The translations under genes and the position numbers were made by a program. 16,648 nt of DNA. Source: RUG563 sp045590215. Lineage in GTDB: Bacteria; Bacillota; Clostridia; Christensenellales; Aristaeellaceae. The notes under the pieces were generated by a model. That model made no database searches, was not told the origin of the DNA, and worked only from the letters and a program-made list of their open reading frames with translations. Below, one piece after another: positions 8,501-13,870 of the stretch. Each line of letters starts with the position of its first letter. Position 1 is the first letter of the stretch. The stretch covers positions 1-16,648 of the forward strand of contig JAZNQO010000033.1 in NCBI GenBank assembly GCA_045590215.1. Direction: 5' to 3'.

Positions 8501-8677
8501 TACACCGTGACCTACGGCGATGATGCCGAGGCTACCAGTGCCAAGAACGGTGAAACGATCACCAACCGGAAGATTCCTAAGACGGACGACAACAGCCATA
8601 TCGCCCTGTGGACGATGACGGCGGCTGTCTCCATGGCCGGGCTGGTAATTCTGTTGAAGAAGCGGAAGAAAGCCTGA
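2510..8677 (+). CDS. giant sortase-anchored adhesin/pilin-like surface protein (LamG-like, fibro-slime, FctA/DUF7601/Cna_B stalk)
   Basis: Exported 2055-residue protein, probably an adhesin held on the cell wall. The ATG follows GGGAGG by 9 bases. A signal peptide (1-24, cleavage after AGA) leads into a LamG/concanavalin-like region (about 30-217) and a fibro-slime/PA14-like domain with GDDDMWVLIDGEVVLDIGGIH-type core at 585-605. The stalk follows: FctA-like (667-776), DUF7601-like (783-882 and 887-985), Cna_B-like (990-1094), a divergent FctA-like segment (1102-1253), Cna_B-like (1260-1381), DUF7601-like (1386-1486), FctA-like (1492-1600 and 1605-1717), DUF7601-like (1720-1829), and two Cna_B-like modules (1831-1925 and 1928-2021). 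Many modules show the K...YTVxE...N pattern expected for self-made isopeptide bonds. The C terminus has IPKTD (2022-2026), a hydrophobic helix and KKRKKA, a sorting signal with D where G is usual. Domain names are by pattern recognition; edges are approximate. The ligand is unknown. The gene stands alone, with no sortase nearby. Confidence 0.93.
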   Translation: MKKIFVFMLILFSLLICVQASAGASEYTPLVSFTFDDKENYLSSGGVTAVVTRGEPTFTIREVDGNGVVNGALYFDGNSALQIPVDLSGVTEFEISFEYYDDTDWQNQGEKDLFYVSGADNQFIGANVNTYTPFKVFYGNTSNEIYNLQAKSWHKIRLEYTFSGIYYTVNNGTRTLLSNTECDLKTILGESPVFYLATGSTADKDFVGYIDNLKIGISKKPKPTPIALNPFNNPGNDRPNLYNHMTLKAEGNDAPLERIVIPIFNGDKATVTLPDDAAIMSGFTPVAGGSTYSVTEAAGGNPRKLIGWYNIATKRYYSVFDGPVNVTVELKDDNNKDILNVFYADWVAESYDFYDDSAATVETVDTNAFIDVHLFDYSDLVNVISMNVQQNNINSESWSAVDKSSDGYLVFSDWGTYQTEGSIGFPKDRGEANKYNNPNGYNQNANPGILNGNGRNIISNLFDTSSVPGANSYIPGINHLGTANYLYQYDKKTSMYHYESGDNGAVFNQSEQRFYVLQDGTKYNGNNSFFPLNSVGQNLGKENGVTNFWFGLSTKVDFWLPDNSKTDGTSENKIDGNPMIFEFTGDDDMWVLIDGEVVLDIGGIHDPVHGTINFDTGTVTVGSETKAKKDGFAAGNHTMQIYYLERGGDRSNCDISFNLLPRITNKLEVRKVLEGGTLEAGAFSFVLKEADGTVLQTVENDADGKIVFDAITYTRDNVNTEAGYSVFTYTISEINDGKPGVIYDTDTITATVTVTIAQNGMLTASTVYSEATPTFKNTQIMDGLIVNKTVVSDAAADKAKEFTFTVTLSDTAINGTYDDMTFTNGVATFTLKDGESKTATGLPTGITYTVTETTADGFDTQKTGDSGTISETEAATASFTNTRKTGDLTVEKIVVSDAAEDKTKEFSFMVMLNDTTINGTYGDMTFTDGVATFMLKAGQSKKATGLPTGITYTVTEAVPEGYAVASKKNDNGTITETMEDVVFVNEPVVSVSVKKVWDHKNDATTIDRPANATVYLVIDGQKQMNYPYQQTLNDNNNWSCTWDNLPKYSYDSTKNTYALIDYDVSEIWMQGYACSVDEDTADNGDVAITITNTYIDPNQVLRLQIPVQKILTGGETDEEFTMVMATQSHPPAPLPVNPTVSTQGSKNGVTATFEIIEITAEKLMADSPNYYEMSYSWKVYEQEGSNPNIIYDSTLYLVNANFKIDENGVLIFAPSWEDETKLHFSVEGGNEMTHTITKNEDGVYVLSPLPFFNEVAVAENIVVTKRWVTADGRSAPEGAAVTFTVFADGEKTDYFVVLDGEQDTTRPIGGYESAPWTATFTNLPKYKTVLDQNTEDGVRKELIVYTVQEIDGYPGYTMTYGTNEAGEALKAAVHGGTITNTQDVGGLKITKTVKNALDEHAEKEFTFTVTLSDAGINGTYGNMTFVNGEATFTLKHNQSIEASGLPVGVEYVVEETPAAGFAADITGAEGTIEKGKTAEISFVNTYSTEATSVSFPVKKVLEGRELAAGEFTFTLVDAKGDEIETVTNDGEGNVTFSLITFEAKDVGVHTYTIREEVGDLGGVKYDDHEVKVTVAITDDGKGQLKADVQYEGNTTFTNIYTAAGSFTIYAEKTVDGKVPTVDEVFSFILKDASGKTLQTVQNEKGVITFAPIAFTLDDAGKTYTYTIEEAEADGYQTDDSVYTLAVTLQDDGKGGMAVTGEVTKDGAKADRILFNNISLSGLTIGKTVVGSETEKAFAFEITLTDRNGKALTGSYPVTGGGVNSIENGGSILLKNGEEAMIADLPIGTKYTVEEKAVKGYTTTVDGAETVFARGEITKDENRVDFVNTLKTVSFQVTKQWQGLEGDAIHLTLYANGEKMDPQPSVSRNENVYTYSDLPQYTEDGKGIVYAAKEKFMDGYMTMYLNKAPYEQESDMVYDGGKIVNRAVTEFAVKKVWEGLAEDEEAPQIELTLYCNGEAMDKATPKADENGWYRYYNLPLFKGEVKAEYTVVETPLDGYTVTYGDDAEATSAKNGETITNRKIPKTDDNSHIALWTMTAAVSMAGLVILLKKRKKA
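4856..5467 (+). repeat. 312-base tandem duplication inside the adhesin gene
   Basis: The two adjacent DUF7601-like modules are repeated at the nucleotide level with a constant 312-base (104-codon) offset. GTTGTCAGCGACGCTGCGG occurs at 4877 and 5189, and a 20-base block starting GGCCACCGG occurs at 5023 and 5335. Blocks of identity alternate with substitutions, so the duplication is fairly recent but already diverging. Confidence 0.85.
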
Positions 8678-8692
8678 ATAATCCAATAAACC

Positions 8693-8724
8693 AAGCCGGT
8701 ATGCAAAACGCATGCCGGCTTTTC
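8693..8724 (+). terminator. intrinsic terminator of the adhesin gene
   Basis: A 12-base stem, AAGCCGGTATGC (8693-8704) with GCATGCCGGCTT (8710-8721) and one G-T pair, encloses AAAAC. The helix ends in TT and runs into TTTCC, a short T tract. It lies 16 bases after the stop codon. Confidence 0.88.
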
Positions 8725-8803
8725 CATGCAAAATTTTCCCGATTTCACCATAGAAAATTCGGAAAATGCAACCAAAACAAACATGAATGTATATTTTGAT
8801 TGG

Positions 8804-8832
8804 TTGACGTAACATTTTCGGCGTTGTATGAT
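8804..8832 (+). promoter_or_regulatory. promoter of the regulator/ABC-transporter operon
   Basis: TTGACG at 8804-8809 and TATGAT at 8827-8832 are 17 bases apart. The start point would fall near 8839, so the leader before the ATG at 8851 is only about a dozen bases and begins at the GAGGTGAGG ribosome binding site. This also rules out the upstream in-frame start at 8800. Confidence 0.72.
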
Positions 8833-8850
8833 GGGAATGAGGTGAGGAAA

Positions 8851-9252
8851 ATGGCAGTGATGATGAACCAATTGAAGGTATTTCGCTCGAAGATAGGGAT
8901 GACCCAGGAGGAAGTGGCTGAAAAGGTGGGCGTGTCCCGGCAGGCCGTTGCCAAATGGGAGAAGGGCGAAACCCAGCCGGATATTAACAGCTGCGTGAAG
9001 CTGGCGGATTTATTCGGCATGTCGCTGGATATGCTGGTGAGAGGGATGAAAGAGGATACGAGGGTGGACGGTCATCGGCTGATGGGCTGCGTGAAGATGA
9101 ACGACAAGGGACAGATTACCCTGCCGGTTTCTGTTCGGGAGGCGTTCCAGATGAAGCCGGGAGATCAGATTCTGGTGCTGGCGGACACGGAAAAGGGCAT
9201 TGCGCTGGTGAATATGGGCAGCATGCCGGGGGACGAAAAATTTTCGTATTAA
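8851..9252 (+). CDS. transcriptional regulator, HTH (XRE/Cro-CI) fused to AbrB/SpoVT domain
   Basis: Cytoplasmic DNA-binding protein of 133 residues with two separate DNA-binding modules. Residues 6-62 form a Cro/CI-type helix-turn-helix (MTQEEVAEKVGVSRQAVAKWE, then PDINSCVKLADLF). Residues 78-123 form an AbrB/SpoVT-like swapped-hairpin domain (GCVKMNDKGQITLPVSVREAF, then MKPGDQILVLADTEKGIALV). The ATG at 8851 is chosen because the promoter lies at 8804-8832 and GAGGTG (8839-8844) is 6 bases before it. The ABC ATPase gene starts 23 bases after its stop, so it probably controls its own operon, sensing a compound the transporter exports. That role is inferred from context; the domain assignment is firm. 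Confidence 0.92.
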   Translation: MAVMMNQLKVFRSKIGMTQEEVAEKVGVSRQAVAKWEKGETQPDINSCVKLADLFGMSLDMLVRGMKEDTRVDGHRLMGCVKMNDKGQITLPVSVREAFQMKPGDQILVLADTEKGIALVNMGSMPGDEKFSY

Positions 9253-9275
9253 TTTTGAAAAGAGGAACATGAACC

Positions 9276-10004
9276 ATGAATGCCATTGAAGCCAAGGGGC
9301 TTACCAAACGTTTCGGCCATAAAACGGCGGTGGATCATATGAACCTGACTGTGGGGCAAGGAGAGCTTTTCGCCCTGCTGGGGGTGAACGGAGCCGGGAA
9401 AACCACGGCCATCCGCATGCTCTCCTGCCTGTCCGCACCCACGGAAGGGGAGGCCTTTATCAGCGGTTGCAGCTGCCGGACGGAGCCTGCGCAGGTGAAA
9501 AAACGCATTGGCATTTCGCCCCAGGATACAGCCGTGGCGGAGAACTTGACCGTGTTTGAAAACCTGTATTTTATGGCGCAGGTGTATGGCTTTGAAAAAA
9601 AGCAAGTATTGGCCAAAGTGGAAGAAATGATTGCGCTTTTTCGCATGCAGGATGTGAAAGACGCACGGGCGAAAACCCTTTCCGGCGGTTGGAAGCGCAA
9701 GCTGTCCATCGCTATGGCGTTAATCAGCGGGCCGGAAGTGCTGTTTTTGGATGAGCCCACTTTGGGGCTGGATGTGCTGGCTCGCAGGGAGCTTTGGCGT
9801 GCCATTGCCGCCCTGAAAGGGAACATCACCATCCTGCTCACCACCCATTACATGGAGGAGGCCGAGCATCTGGCCGATCGCATTGCCGTGATGATGGAGG
9901 GAAAAATTGCTGCCTGCGGCACACTGCAGGAATTGGAATCCCTGACGGGCAAGCAGGGTCTGGAAGCCGCCTTTGTGGAAATTGCGGAAAGAGGGATGGT
10001 GTAA
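9276..10004 (+). CDS. ABC transporter ATP-binding protein (ABC-2/drug-exporter type)
   Basis: 242-residue ATPase that would power export of a small molecule, drug or peptide through the permease encoded next. Walker A is GVNGAGKTT (36-44), the signature is LSGGWKRKLS (135-144), Walker B is VLFLDEPTLGLD (155-166), and the switch histidine is H191 in TTHYMEEAE. W replaces the usual Q of LSGGQ, which is a known variation among exporters of this class. AAGAGG lies 10 bases before the ATG at 9276. Its stop at 10004 is one base before the permease ATG at 10006, so the two are tightly coupled. The substrate cannot be read from sequence. Confidence 0.95.
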   Translation: MNAIEAKGLTKRFGHKTAVDHMNLTVGQGELFALLGVNGAGKTTAIRMLSCLSAPTEGEAFISGCSCRTEPAQVKKRIGISPQDTAVAENLTVFENLYFMAQVYGFEKKQVLAKVEEMIALFRMQDVKDARAKTLSGGWKRKLSIAMALISGPEVLFLDEPTLGLDVLARRELWRAIAALKGNITILLTTHYMEEAEHLADRIAVMMEGKIAACGTLQELESLTGKQGLEAAFVEIAERGMV

Positions 10005-10005
10005 A

Positions 10006-10776
10006 ATGTATAAAATCAAGGCCTTTGCCCTTCGTAATGGCAAGGAAATTTTACGGGACACGCTGAGCTACATTTTCTGCCTTGGTTTTCCCCTTGTGAT
10101 GCTGGCCATCATGACGCTGGTAGACAAGAGCATCCCCAAGGAAGTCGGTATGACCATCTTTCGCATTGATAACCTGACCGGCGGTATTCTCATTTTCGGC
10201 CAAACCTTTGTGATGCTTTTTACCGCCATTACCGTGGCCAAAGACCGCAGCGGTGCCTTCCTCGTGCGCATGTATGCAACGCCCATGAACGCTATGGATT
10301 TTGCCGCCGGGTATATGCTGCCCATGCTGGCGATTTCCTTGGCGCAGGGGCTGCTCATTGGCCTTTGCGCAGGGATTATCTCCCTTTTCACGGGAACTGC
10401 GCTCAATATAGTCGGCCTGCTGCTTTCTTTCACTGCGCTGATTCCCTCCGCTGTGCTGTTCATTGCTTTCGGCCTGCTCTTTGGCACGCTCTTTAGCGAA
10501 AAAGCGGCTCCCGGTATTTGCTCCATTGTCATTTCGCTGGGATCTTTCCTTGGCTCCATCTGGTTCGATGCCGAGGCTACCGGCGGTGTGCTCCTTTCCA
10601 TCAGCCGCTGCACGCCCTTCTATTACTGCACAAAGTCCGTCCGGGCTGCCCTGCACCTGACCTTGTCTGCCGATGCGTTCCTTGTGCCTCTTGCGGTGGT
10701 GATTGCGTCGGCAGCTGTTTTGAGCGCAATCGCCGTGGCCGTTTTCCGGGCGAAGATGAAGGCGGATCTGGCGTAA
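10006..10776 (+). CDS. ABC-2 type transporter permease
   Basis: 256-residue integral membrane partner of the preceding ATPase. Six hydrophobic segments are visible, near residues 20-40, 59-77, 103-128, 134-162, 169-187 and 225-246, the typical ABC-2 layout. Between the second and third lies TVAKDRSGAFLVRMYATPM, the conserved cytoplasmic stretch of such permeases. The ATG at 10006 follows AGAGGGA (9990-9996); an in-frame ATG at 9973 lies inside the ATPase gene and lacks a comparable site. The C terminus is basic and cytoplasmic. The substrate is unknown; a role in self-protection or export of a toxic compound is inference from the linked regulator. Confidence 0.93.
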   Translation: MYKIKAFALRNGKEILRDTLSYIFCLGFPLVMLAIMTLVDKSIPKEVGMTIFRIDNLTGGILIFGQTFVMLFTAITVAKDRSGAFLVRMYATPMNAMDFAAGYMLPMLAISLAQGLLIGLCAGIISLFTGTALNIVGLLLSFTALIPSAVLFIAFGLLFGTLFSEKAAPGICSIVISLGSFLGSIWFDAEATGGVLLSISRCTPFYYCTKSVRAALHLTLSADAFLVPLAVVIASAAVLSAIAVAVFRAKMKADLA

Positions 10777-10779
10777 AGC

Positions 10780-10816
10780 GGAGGCTTATGCAGCCTCTGC
10801 ACCACCGAACCCAAGG
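10780..10816 (+). repeat. diverged relative of the 118-base repeat
   Basis: GGAGGCTTATGCAGCCTC (with GGCTTATGCAGCC intact) is followed by TGCACCACCGAACCC, matching in order and spacing the opening GGGGGCTTATGCAGCCCCC and CTGCACCA/CGAACCC elements of the repeats at 16359. Stem bases have changed together (GAGGCT/AGCCTC against GGGGCT/AGCCCC), so the hairpin is kept. It starts 3 bases after the permease stop codon. Confidence 0.6.
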
Positions 10817-10916
10817 AGTTCAGCCTTTGAATTGAGGCCGGCAATGGGGTTGTGAAGGCTTGCAAATTTGAGTGCGCCTATTGCGTTCAAGGATCATTAA
10901 CCGCACACAATGAAAA

Positions 10917-10966
10917 CAGAAAAGGCGTCACGATGGGAAATAACTCTCCCTCGTGCGCCTTTTTGT
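10917..10966. terminator. bidirectional terminator between convergent genes
   Basis: AAAGGCG-T-CACGA-T-GGGA (10921-10938) pairs with TCCCTCGTGCGCCTTT (10947-10962), leaving two single-base bulges. A T run follows on the plus strand, and the A-rich flank on the left provides a T-rich tail on the minus strand. It can end both the ABC operon and the DUF2804 transcript. Confidence 0.75.
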
Positions 10967-11065
10967 TTTCCCTGGATGCTTTGCATCCGGTTTGGCGGCG
11001 ATGCGTCTACGTTGTTTTAGCGGCAGATTGCCGACAGAATACGCTCCCCTTCAACCGCTACTGGG

Positions 11066-11108
11066 TGCAGGGACAATGTCTCTGCCCGGAGTTCGGGGGT
11101 GGGGCCTC
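11066..11108 (-). repeat. possible degenerate repeat relic in opposite orientation
   Basis: GTGCAGGGACAATGTCTCTG forms a 7-base hairpin and is followed by GGAGTTCGGGGGTGGGGCCTCC. Read on the minus strand this gives GGAGGC...CCCCCGAACTCC and a Ctgca-rich hairpin, the same kinds of blocks as the 118-base repeat, though without the TATGC loop. Homology is only suggested; shared GC-rich hairpin design could also explain it. Confidence 0.3.
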
Positions 11109-11123
11109 CGAAAACCTCGTCCA

Positions 11124-12161
11124 TCACCACTTATTGAACACCTTTTCCGCAAAGCCCAGGAAATTCTGGATGTTCAGAACGGTGCCGTCATCCAGCACAG
11201 CCTTGCCGGTGAAGCGGCCGAACACCTGATGCTGATCGGAGCAGAGCAGTTTCAGGTCGATCAGGGCGTTGCGGTCGATTATGGGTTGGAAGTCCATTTC
11301 AAAGCGGCCATCGCTGGAAGAAAATGTCCACGGAGCGAGGAAATCGTACTGGCCGTCTTTTTCGGGGATATGGAAGGTGACGTGGTCCAGCTTGTGAGCG
11401 ACGCCGTTATAGAAGAGCATATTTTCGGTAGCGGCGGAGGTATCGCCAAAACCATAGCCGATATTGAAGCCGAAGGGCACGCCCTGCACGAGGCCGGATG
11501 CGCTGCCCCAATACCAAGTATTTTTATAAGTCCACACACCTCTGCCCCAATCCAGTACGGCGAAGGAATGGGCCGGGGCAAAGAGATACTCTTCGCCCTC
11601 GTATTCCACCCGGCCTTCAGCCTTCATACAGTTGATTTTCTGGTTATAGTAAAAGGCCTTATCGTTGCCGGGAAAGGGGGTGGCAATGACCATGCTGTCC
11701 CTCGGTGCATCGGTCAGGGTCACGTCAAAGAGGAGGGGTTTTCCCTTGGAAAAATTGTCCACATGCCCATAGAGCCTGCGTTCTTTGCCGTTGTTTTCAA
11801 AGGCCATCTGCCAGCCCTTGCCGGAAATGGAAACATCGCCCTGTGCACTGGAGGCAGGCAGGTTTCGTTTGCCCATGGGGAAGGGCTCAATTCTCGATTG
11901 GGTATTGGAGCCCTTGGCCCCTTCAAACCACATGAAAGAGATGCTATCCATGCTCATATAGCCGTTATCGGCAATGGTGAGGGCGAGGGCAAAGCAATCG
12001 GAGGTAATGAGATAATAATCCCATTCCTTGATGCGCAGCTTGCTGGCGGCAATCTGCTCACGGTTATATGTTTTCACAAGGGAGGTGGCATAGCCTGTTT
12101 CGATCAGTTTTCCCTGCTTGTCCAGAAGCGGGCCGGGGGTGGTTATTTTGCGTTGGGACAT
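11124..12161 (-). CDS. DUF2804 family protein, function unknown
   Basis: 345 residues, about the usual length of the DUF2804 family. No signal peptide or membrane segment is visible, so it is probably cytoplasmic. The protein is rich in aromatic residues and beta-type patterns, with LDWGRGVWTYKNTWYWGSA at 203-221 and a closing FGRFTGKAVLDDGT at 314-327. A beta-barrel, lipid-binding-like fold has been suggested for relatives of this family, but I cannot show it here. The ATG at 12159-12161 is preceded by AAAGGAG (12171-12177) 9 bases away, and a good promoter lies further upstream. It is a single-gene unit convergent with the ABC operon. Family assignment is likely; function is unknown. Confidence 0.85.
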   Translation of the reverse strand: MSQRKITTPGPLLDKQGKLIETGYATSLVKTYNREQIAASKLRIKEWDYYLITSDCFALALTIADNGYMSMDSISFMWFEGAKGSNTQSRIEPFPMGKRNLPASSAQGDVSISGKGWQMAFENNGKERRLYGHVDNFSKGKPLLFDVTLTDAPRDSMVIATPFPGNDKAFYYNQKINCMKAEGRVEYEGEEYLFAPAHSFAVLDWGRGVWTYKNTWYWGSASGLVQGVPFGFNIGYGFGDTSAATENMLFYNGVAHKLDHVTFHIPEKDGQYDFLAPWTFSSSDGRFEMDFQPIIDRNALIDLKLLCSDQHQVFGRFTGKAVLDDGTVLNIQNFLGFAEKVFNKW

Positions 12162-12202
12162 GGTGCATGTCTCCTTTCCCTATGCGGTTTTTATGTGATT
12201 TT

Positions 12203-12231
12203 ATTATAGCTTTTCCCGTGCTGTTTGGCAA
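12203..12231 (-). promoter_or_regulatory. promoter of the DUF2804 gene
   Basis: On the minus strand TTGCCA (12226-12231) and TATAAT (12203-12208) are 17 bases apart, a near-consensus promoter about 40 bases before the start codon. It is divergent from the ebfC operon promoter. Confidence 0.75.
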
Positions 12232-12252
12232 GGGGGACGGGAACTTTCATCC

Positions 12253-12282
12253 TTTACAGAAGGCGGCGTTTCGTGGTATAAT
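12253..12282 (+). promoter_or_regulatory. promoter of the ebfC-recR-tdk-rmuC-DUF4317 operon
   Basis: TTTACA at 12253-12258 and TATAAT at 12277-12282 lie 18 bases apart, giving a leader of about 50 bases before the ebfC ATG. A promoter here means the operon does not depend on an upstream dnaX gene, which often precedes ebfC but is absent. Confidence 0.7.
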
Positions 12283-12336
12283 AATATGAAAATGTATGGA
12301 TTTACATCCGTTCAATATGAAGGAGGAAATTTATTT

Positions 12337-12675
12337 ATGGCTCGCAATCAATTCGGCGGTTTTGGCGGCCCCAACATGCAGCAGCTGATGAGGCAGGCGC
12401 AGAAAATGCAGGAACAGATGCAGAAGGCCCAGGAAGAACTGGACGCCAAGGTATACGAAGCATCTGCAGGCGGCGGCATGGTGAATGTGAAGGTCAGCGG
12501 CAAGAGAGAACTGCTGGAAATCAATATTAAGCCCGAAGCTGTGGACCCTGATGACGTGGAAATGCTGCAGGATCTGATTATGGCGGCGGTGAACGAAGCC
12601 CTGCGTGAAGGCGAAAAGACCCGTGAAGACACCATGGGTGCCATGGCTCCTGCCGGCATGGGCGGCCTGTTCTGA
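12337..12675 (+). CDS. ebfC: YbaB/EbfC family nucleoid-associated protein
   Basis: Small DNA-binding protein of 112 residues that coats the nucleoid and is commonly encoded beside recR. The N terminus is rich in M, Q and G (QLMRQAQKMQEQMQKAQEEL), forming the family's first helix. The conserved core follows: GGGMVNVKVSGKRELLEINI, then PEAVDPDDVEMLQDLIMAAVNEAL. The ATG at 12337 is preferred over an upstream in-frame ATG at 12286 because AAGGAGG (12320-12326) lies 10 bases before it and the protein then has the normal family length and start (MARNQFGGFGG). recR follows after 5 bases. The family is well recognised; its exact contribution to recombination is less clear. Confidence 0.96.
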   Translation: MARNQFGGFGGPNMQQLMRQAQKMQEQMQKAQEELDAKVYEASAGGGMVNVKVSGKRELLEINIKPEAVDPDDVEMLQDLIMAAVNEALREGEKTREDTMGAMAPAGMGGLF

Positions 12676-12680
12676 TTTCT

Positions 12681-13280
12681 ATGCAGGAAGGAATAGATCC
12701 TATCGCCCGGATTGCGCTGCAATTGGCAAGGCTGCCGGGCATTGGGCAAAAAAGCGCACAGCGATTGGCGTATCATATCGCCGCCATGCCGGAAGATGAT
12801 GTAAGGGAACTGGCGGCTGCCCTTTGGCAGGGCCGGAAAGCACTGCGTTTTTGCAGCCGCTGCGGCAATTATACCCAAGGGGAATTGTGTTCCGTTTGCG
12901 CAAACGACCAGCGCATGAACGGTCAGCTTTGTGTTGTCCGGGATGCGAGGGATGTGGCGGCGATGGAGCGCATCCGGGATTATAAGGGGCTGTATCATGT
13001 GCTGGGGGGCACGCTTTCCCCCATGAACGGCATCGGGCCGGAGGATATACGCATCAGGGAACTGCTGTCCCGGCTGGGCTCGGAGGATATTCAGGAAGTG
13101 ATTCTGGCCACCAACCCGGATATCGAAGGCGAAGCCACGGCCACCTATATCGCACGGCTTATCAAGCCCATGGGCGTGAAAGTGACCCGGATTGCCCACG
13201 GCGTGCCGGTGGGCAGCGACTTGGAATATGCGGACGAAGTAACATTGGCCAAGGCCATGGAAGGCAGGCGTGAATTATAA
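12681..13280 (+). CDS. recR: recombination mediator protein RecR
   Basis: 199-residue RecR, which works with RecO and RecF to load RecA onto single-stranded DNA at gaps. The N-terminal helix-hairpin-helix reads LARLPGIGQKSAQRLAYHI (16-34). The zinc finger has C58-x2-C61 and C70-x2-C73. The Toprim domain begins LCVVRDARDVAAMER and includes GLYHVLGGTLSPMNGIGPEDI. A C-terminal ATNPDIEGEATATYIARL segment is also typical. The usual acidic residue in the first Toprim strand is R here, and this position varies among RecR proteins. No strong ribosome binding site is seen before the ATG at 12681, so translation is probably coupled to ebfC. The stop overlaps the start of tdk by one base (TAATG). Confidence 0.97.
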   Translation: MQEGIDPIARIALQLARLPGIGQKSAQRLAYHIAAMPEDDVRELAAALWQGRKALRFCSRCGNYTQGELCSVCANDQRMNGQLCVVRDARDVAAMERIRDYKGLYHVLGGTLSPMNGIGPEDIRIRELLSRLGSEDIQEVILATNPDIEGEATATYIARLIKPMGVKVTRIAHGVPVGSDLEYADEVTLAKAMEGRREL

Positions 13281-13870
13281 TGCTGCACTTTTTTCATGGG
13301 GTAATGGGTTCCAGCAAAACGGCCATGCTGCTGATGCAGCGGCATAATTGCTTGGAATTGGGGCTGAAAGTGGCGTTGGTGAAGCCGGCGGTGGATACCC
13401 GCATTTCGGTGGAAACGGTGTATTCCAGGGTGGGGCTGCAGGCGGAAGCGGAAATCGTGCTGGAAAAGGGCTACAGCGTCAGGGAACAATTGAACTGGCT
13501 GGCGGTGCAGCATGCGCACTCTGACTTTGAATACATTTTTGTGGACGAAGCCCAGTTTTTGACCGAAGAACAGGTGCAGGAGCTGGCGGATCTGGCCGAC
13601 GACCGGCAGATATTCTGCTATGGCCTGAAAACGGATTTTCAGGGCAATTTCTTCCCCGGCTCGGCGGCACTGCTTCGCTTGGCAGAGGATATTCAGGAAG
13701 TGTACGGGGCCCTTTGCTGGTGCGGCAAAAAGGCCACCATGAACACCCGTATCAATGGCCGGGGCGATGTGATCAAAGAGGGCGAACAGGTGCTCATTGA
13801 TAATCAGAACGAGATTAAATACATCGGTCTTTGTTATAAGCACTGGAGAGAGGGGAAATCCCATGCCTGA
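13280..13870 (+). CDS. tdk: thymidine kinase
   Basis: 196-residue salvage enzyme that phosphorylates thymidine to dTMP using ATP. The phosphate-binding loop is GVMGSSKTA (7-15), and the catalytic/Walker B region is YIFVDEAQFL (85-94). The lasso domain has the structural-zinc cysteines C146 and C148 (CWCGKKA) and the CYKHW motif (C185, H188). The substrate-binding GLKTDFQGNFFPGS stretch lies at 115-128. The start codon overlaps the recR stop, and the last 8 bases overlap rmuC, so the operon is translationally coupled. Presence of tdk links nucleotide salvage with the repair genes. Confidence 0.96.
   Translation: MLHFFHGVMGSSKTAMLLMQRHNCLELGLKVALVKPAVDTRISVETVYSRVGLQAEAEIVLEKGYSVREQLNWLAVQHAHSDFEYIFVDEAQFLTEEQVQELADLADDRQIFCYGLKTDFQGNFFPGSAALLRLAEDIQEVYGALCWCGKKATMNTRINGRGDVIKEGEQVLIDNQNEIKYIGLCYKHWREGKSHA

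Larger units (their letters stand above)
10777..11123. other. convergent intergenic region with structured repeat relics
   Basis: 347 bases between the permease stop (plus strand) and the DUF2804 stop (minus strand). It contains a relative of the 118-base repeat (10780-10816), a bidirectional terminator (10917-10966), and a series of small hairpins: GGATGC/GCATCC (10974-10988), CGGCA/TGCCG (11021-11033) and CAGGGAC/GTCTCTG (11068-11084). I see no credible gene. Confidence 0.65.

Noticed and set aside
6092..8815. 907-codon open frame on the minus strand opposite the adhesin
   Set aside because: It is antisense to the well-supported adhesin, has no recognisable domain, is rich in H, R and F as expected from a shadow frame of Asp/Glu/Lys/Thr-rich coding DNA, and runs through the adhesin's terminator.
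9681..9710. LSGGW in place of LSGGQ as a broken ABC signature
   Set aside because: All other motifs are intact and W or M at this position is common among ABC-2 exporter ATPases, so it is not evidence of loss of function.
10852..11229. Short plus-strand open frame with several cysteines
   Set aside because: It crosses the bidirectional terminator hairpin, lacks a ribosome binding site, and runs into the antisense of DUF2804.
10953..12209. 418-codon plus-strand frame across DUF2804
   Set aside because: Antisense to DUF2804, which has a promoter, ribosome binding site and family match; this frame also crosses the DUF2804 promoter.
12681..13280. RecR Toprim start VVRD lacking the usual acidic residue
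   Set aside because: This position varies among functional RecR proteins, and the zinc finger and remaining motifs are intact.
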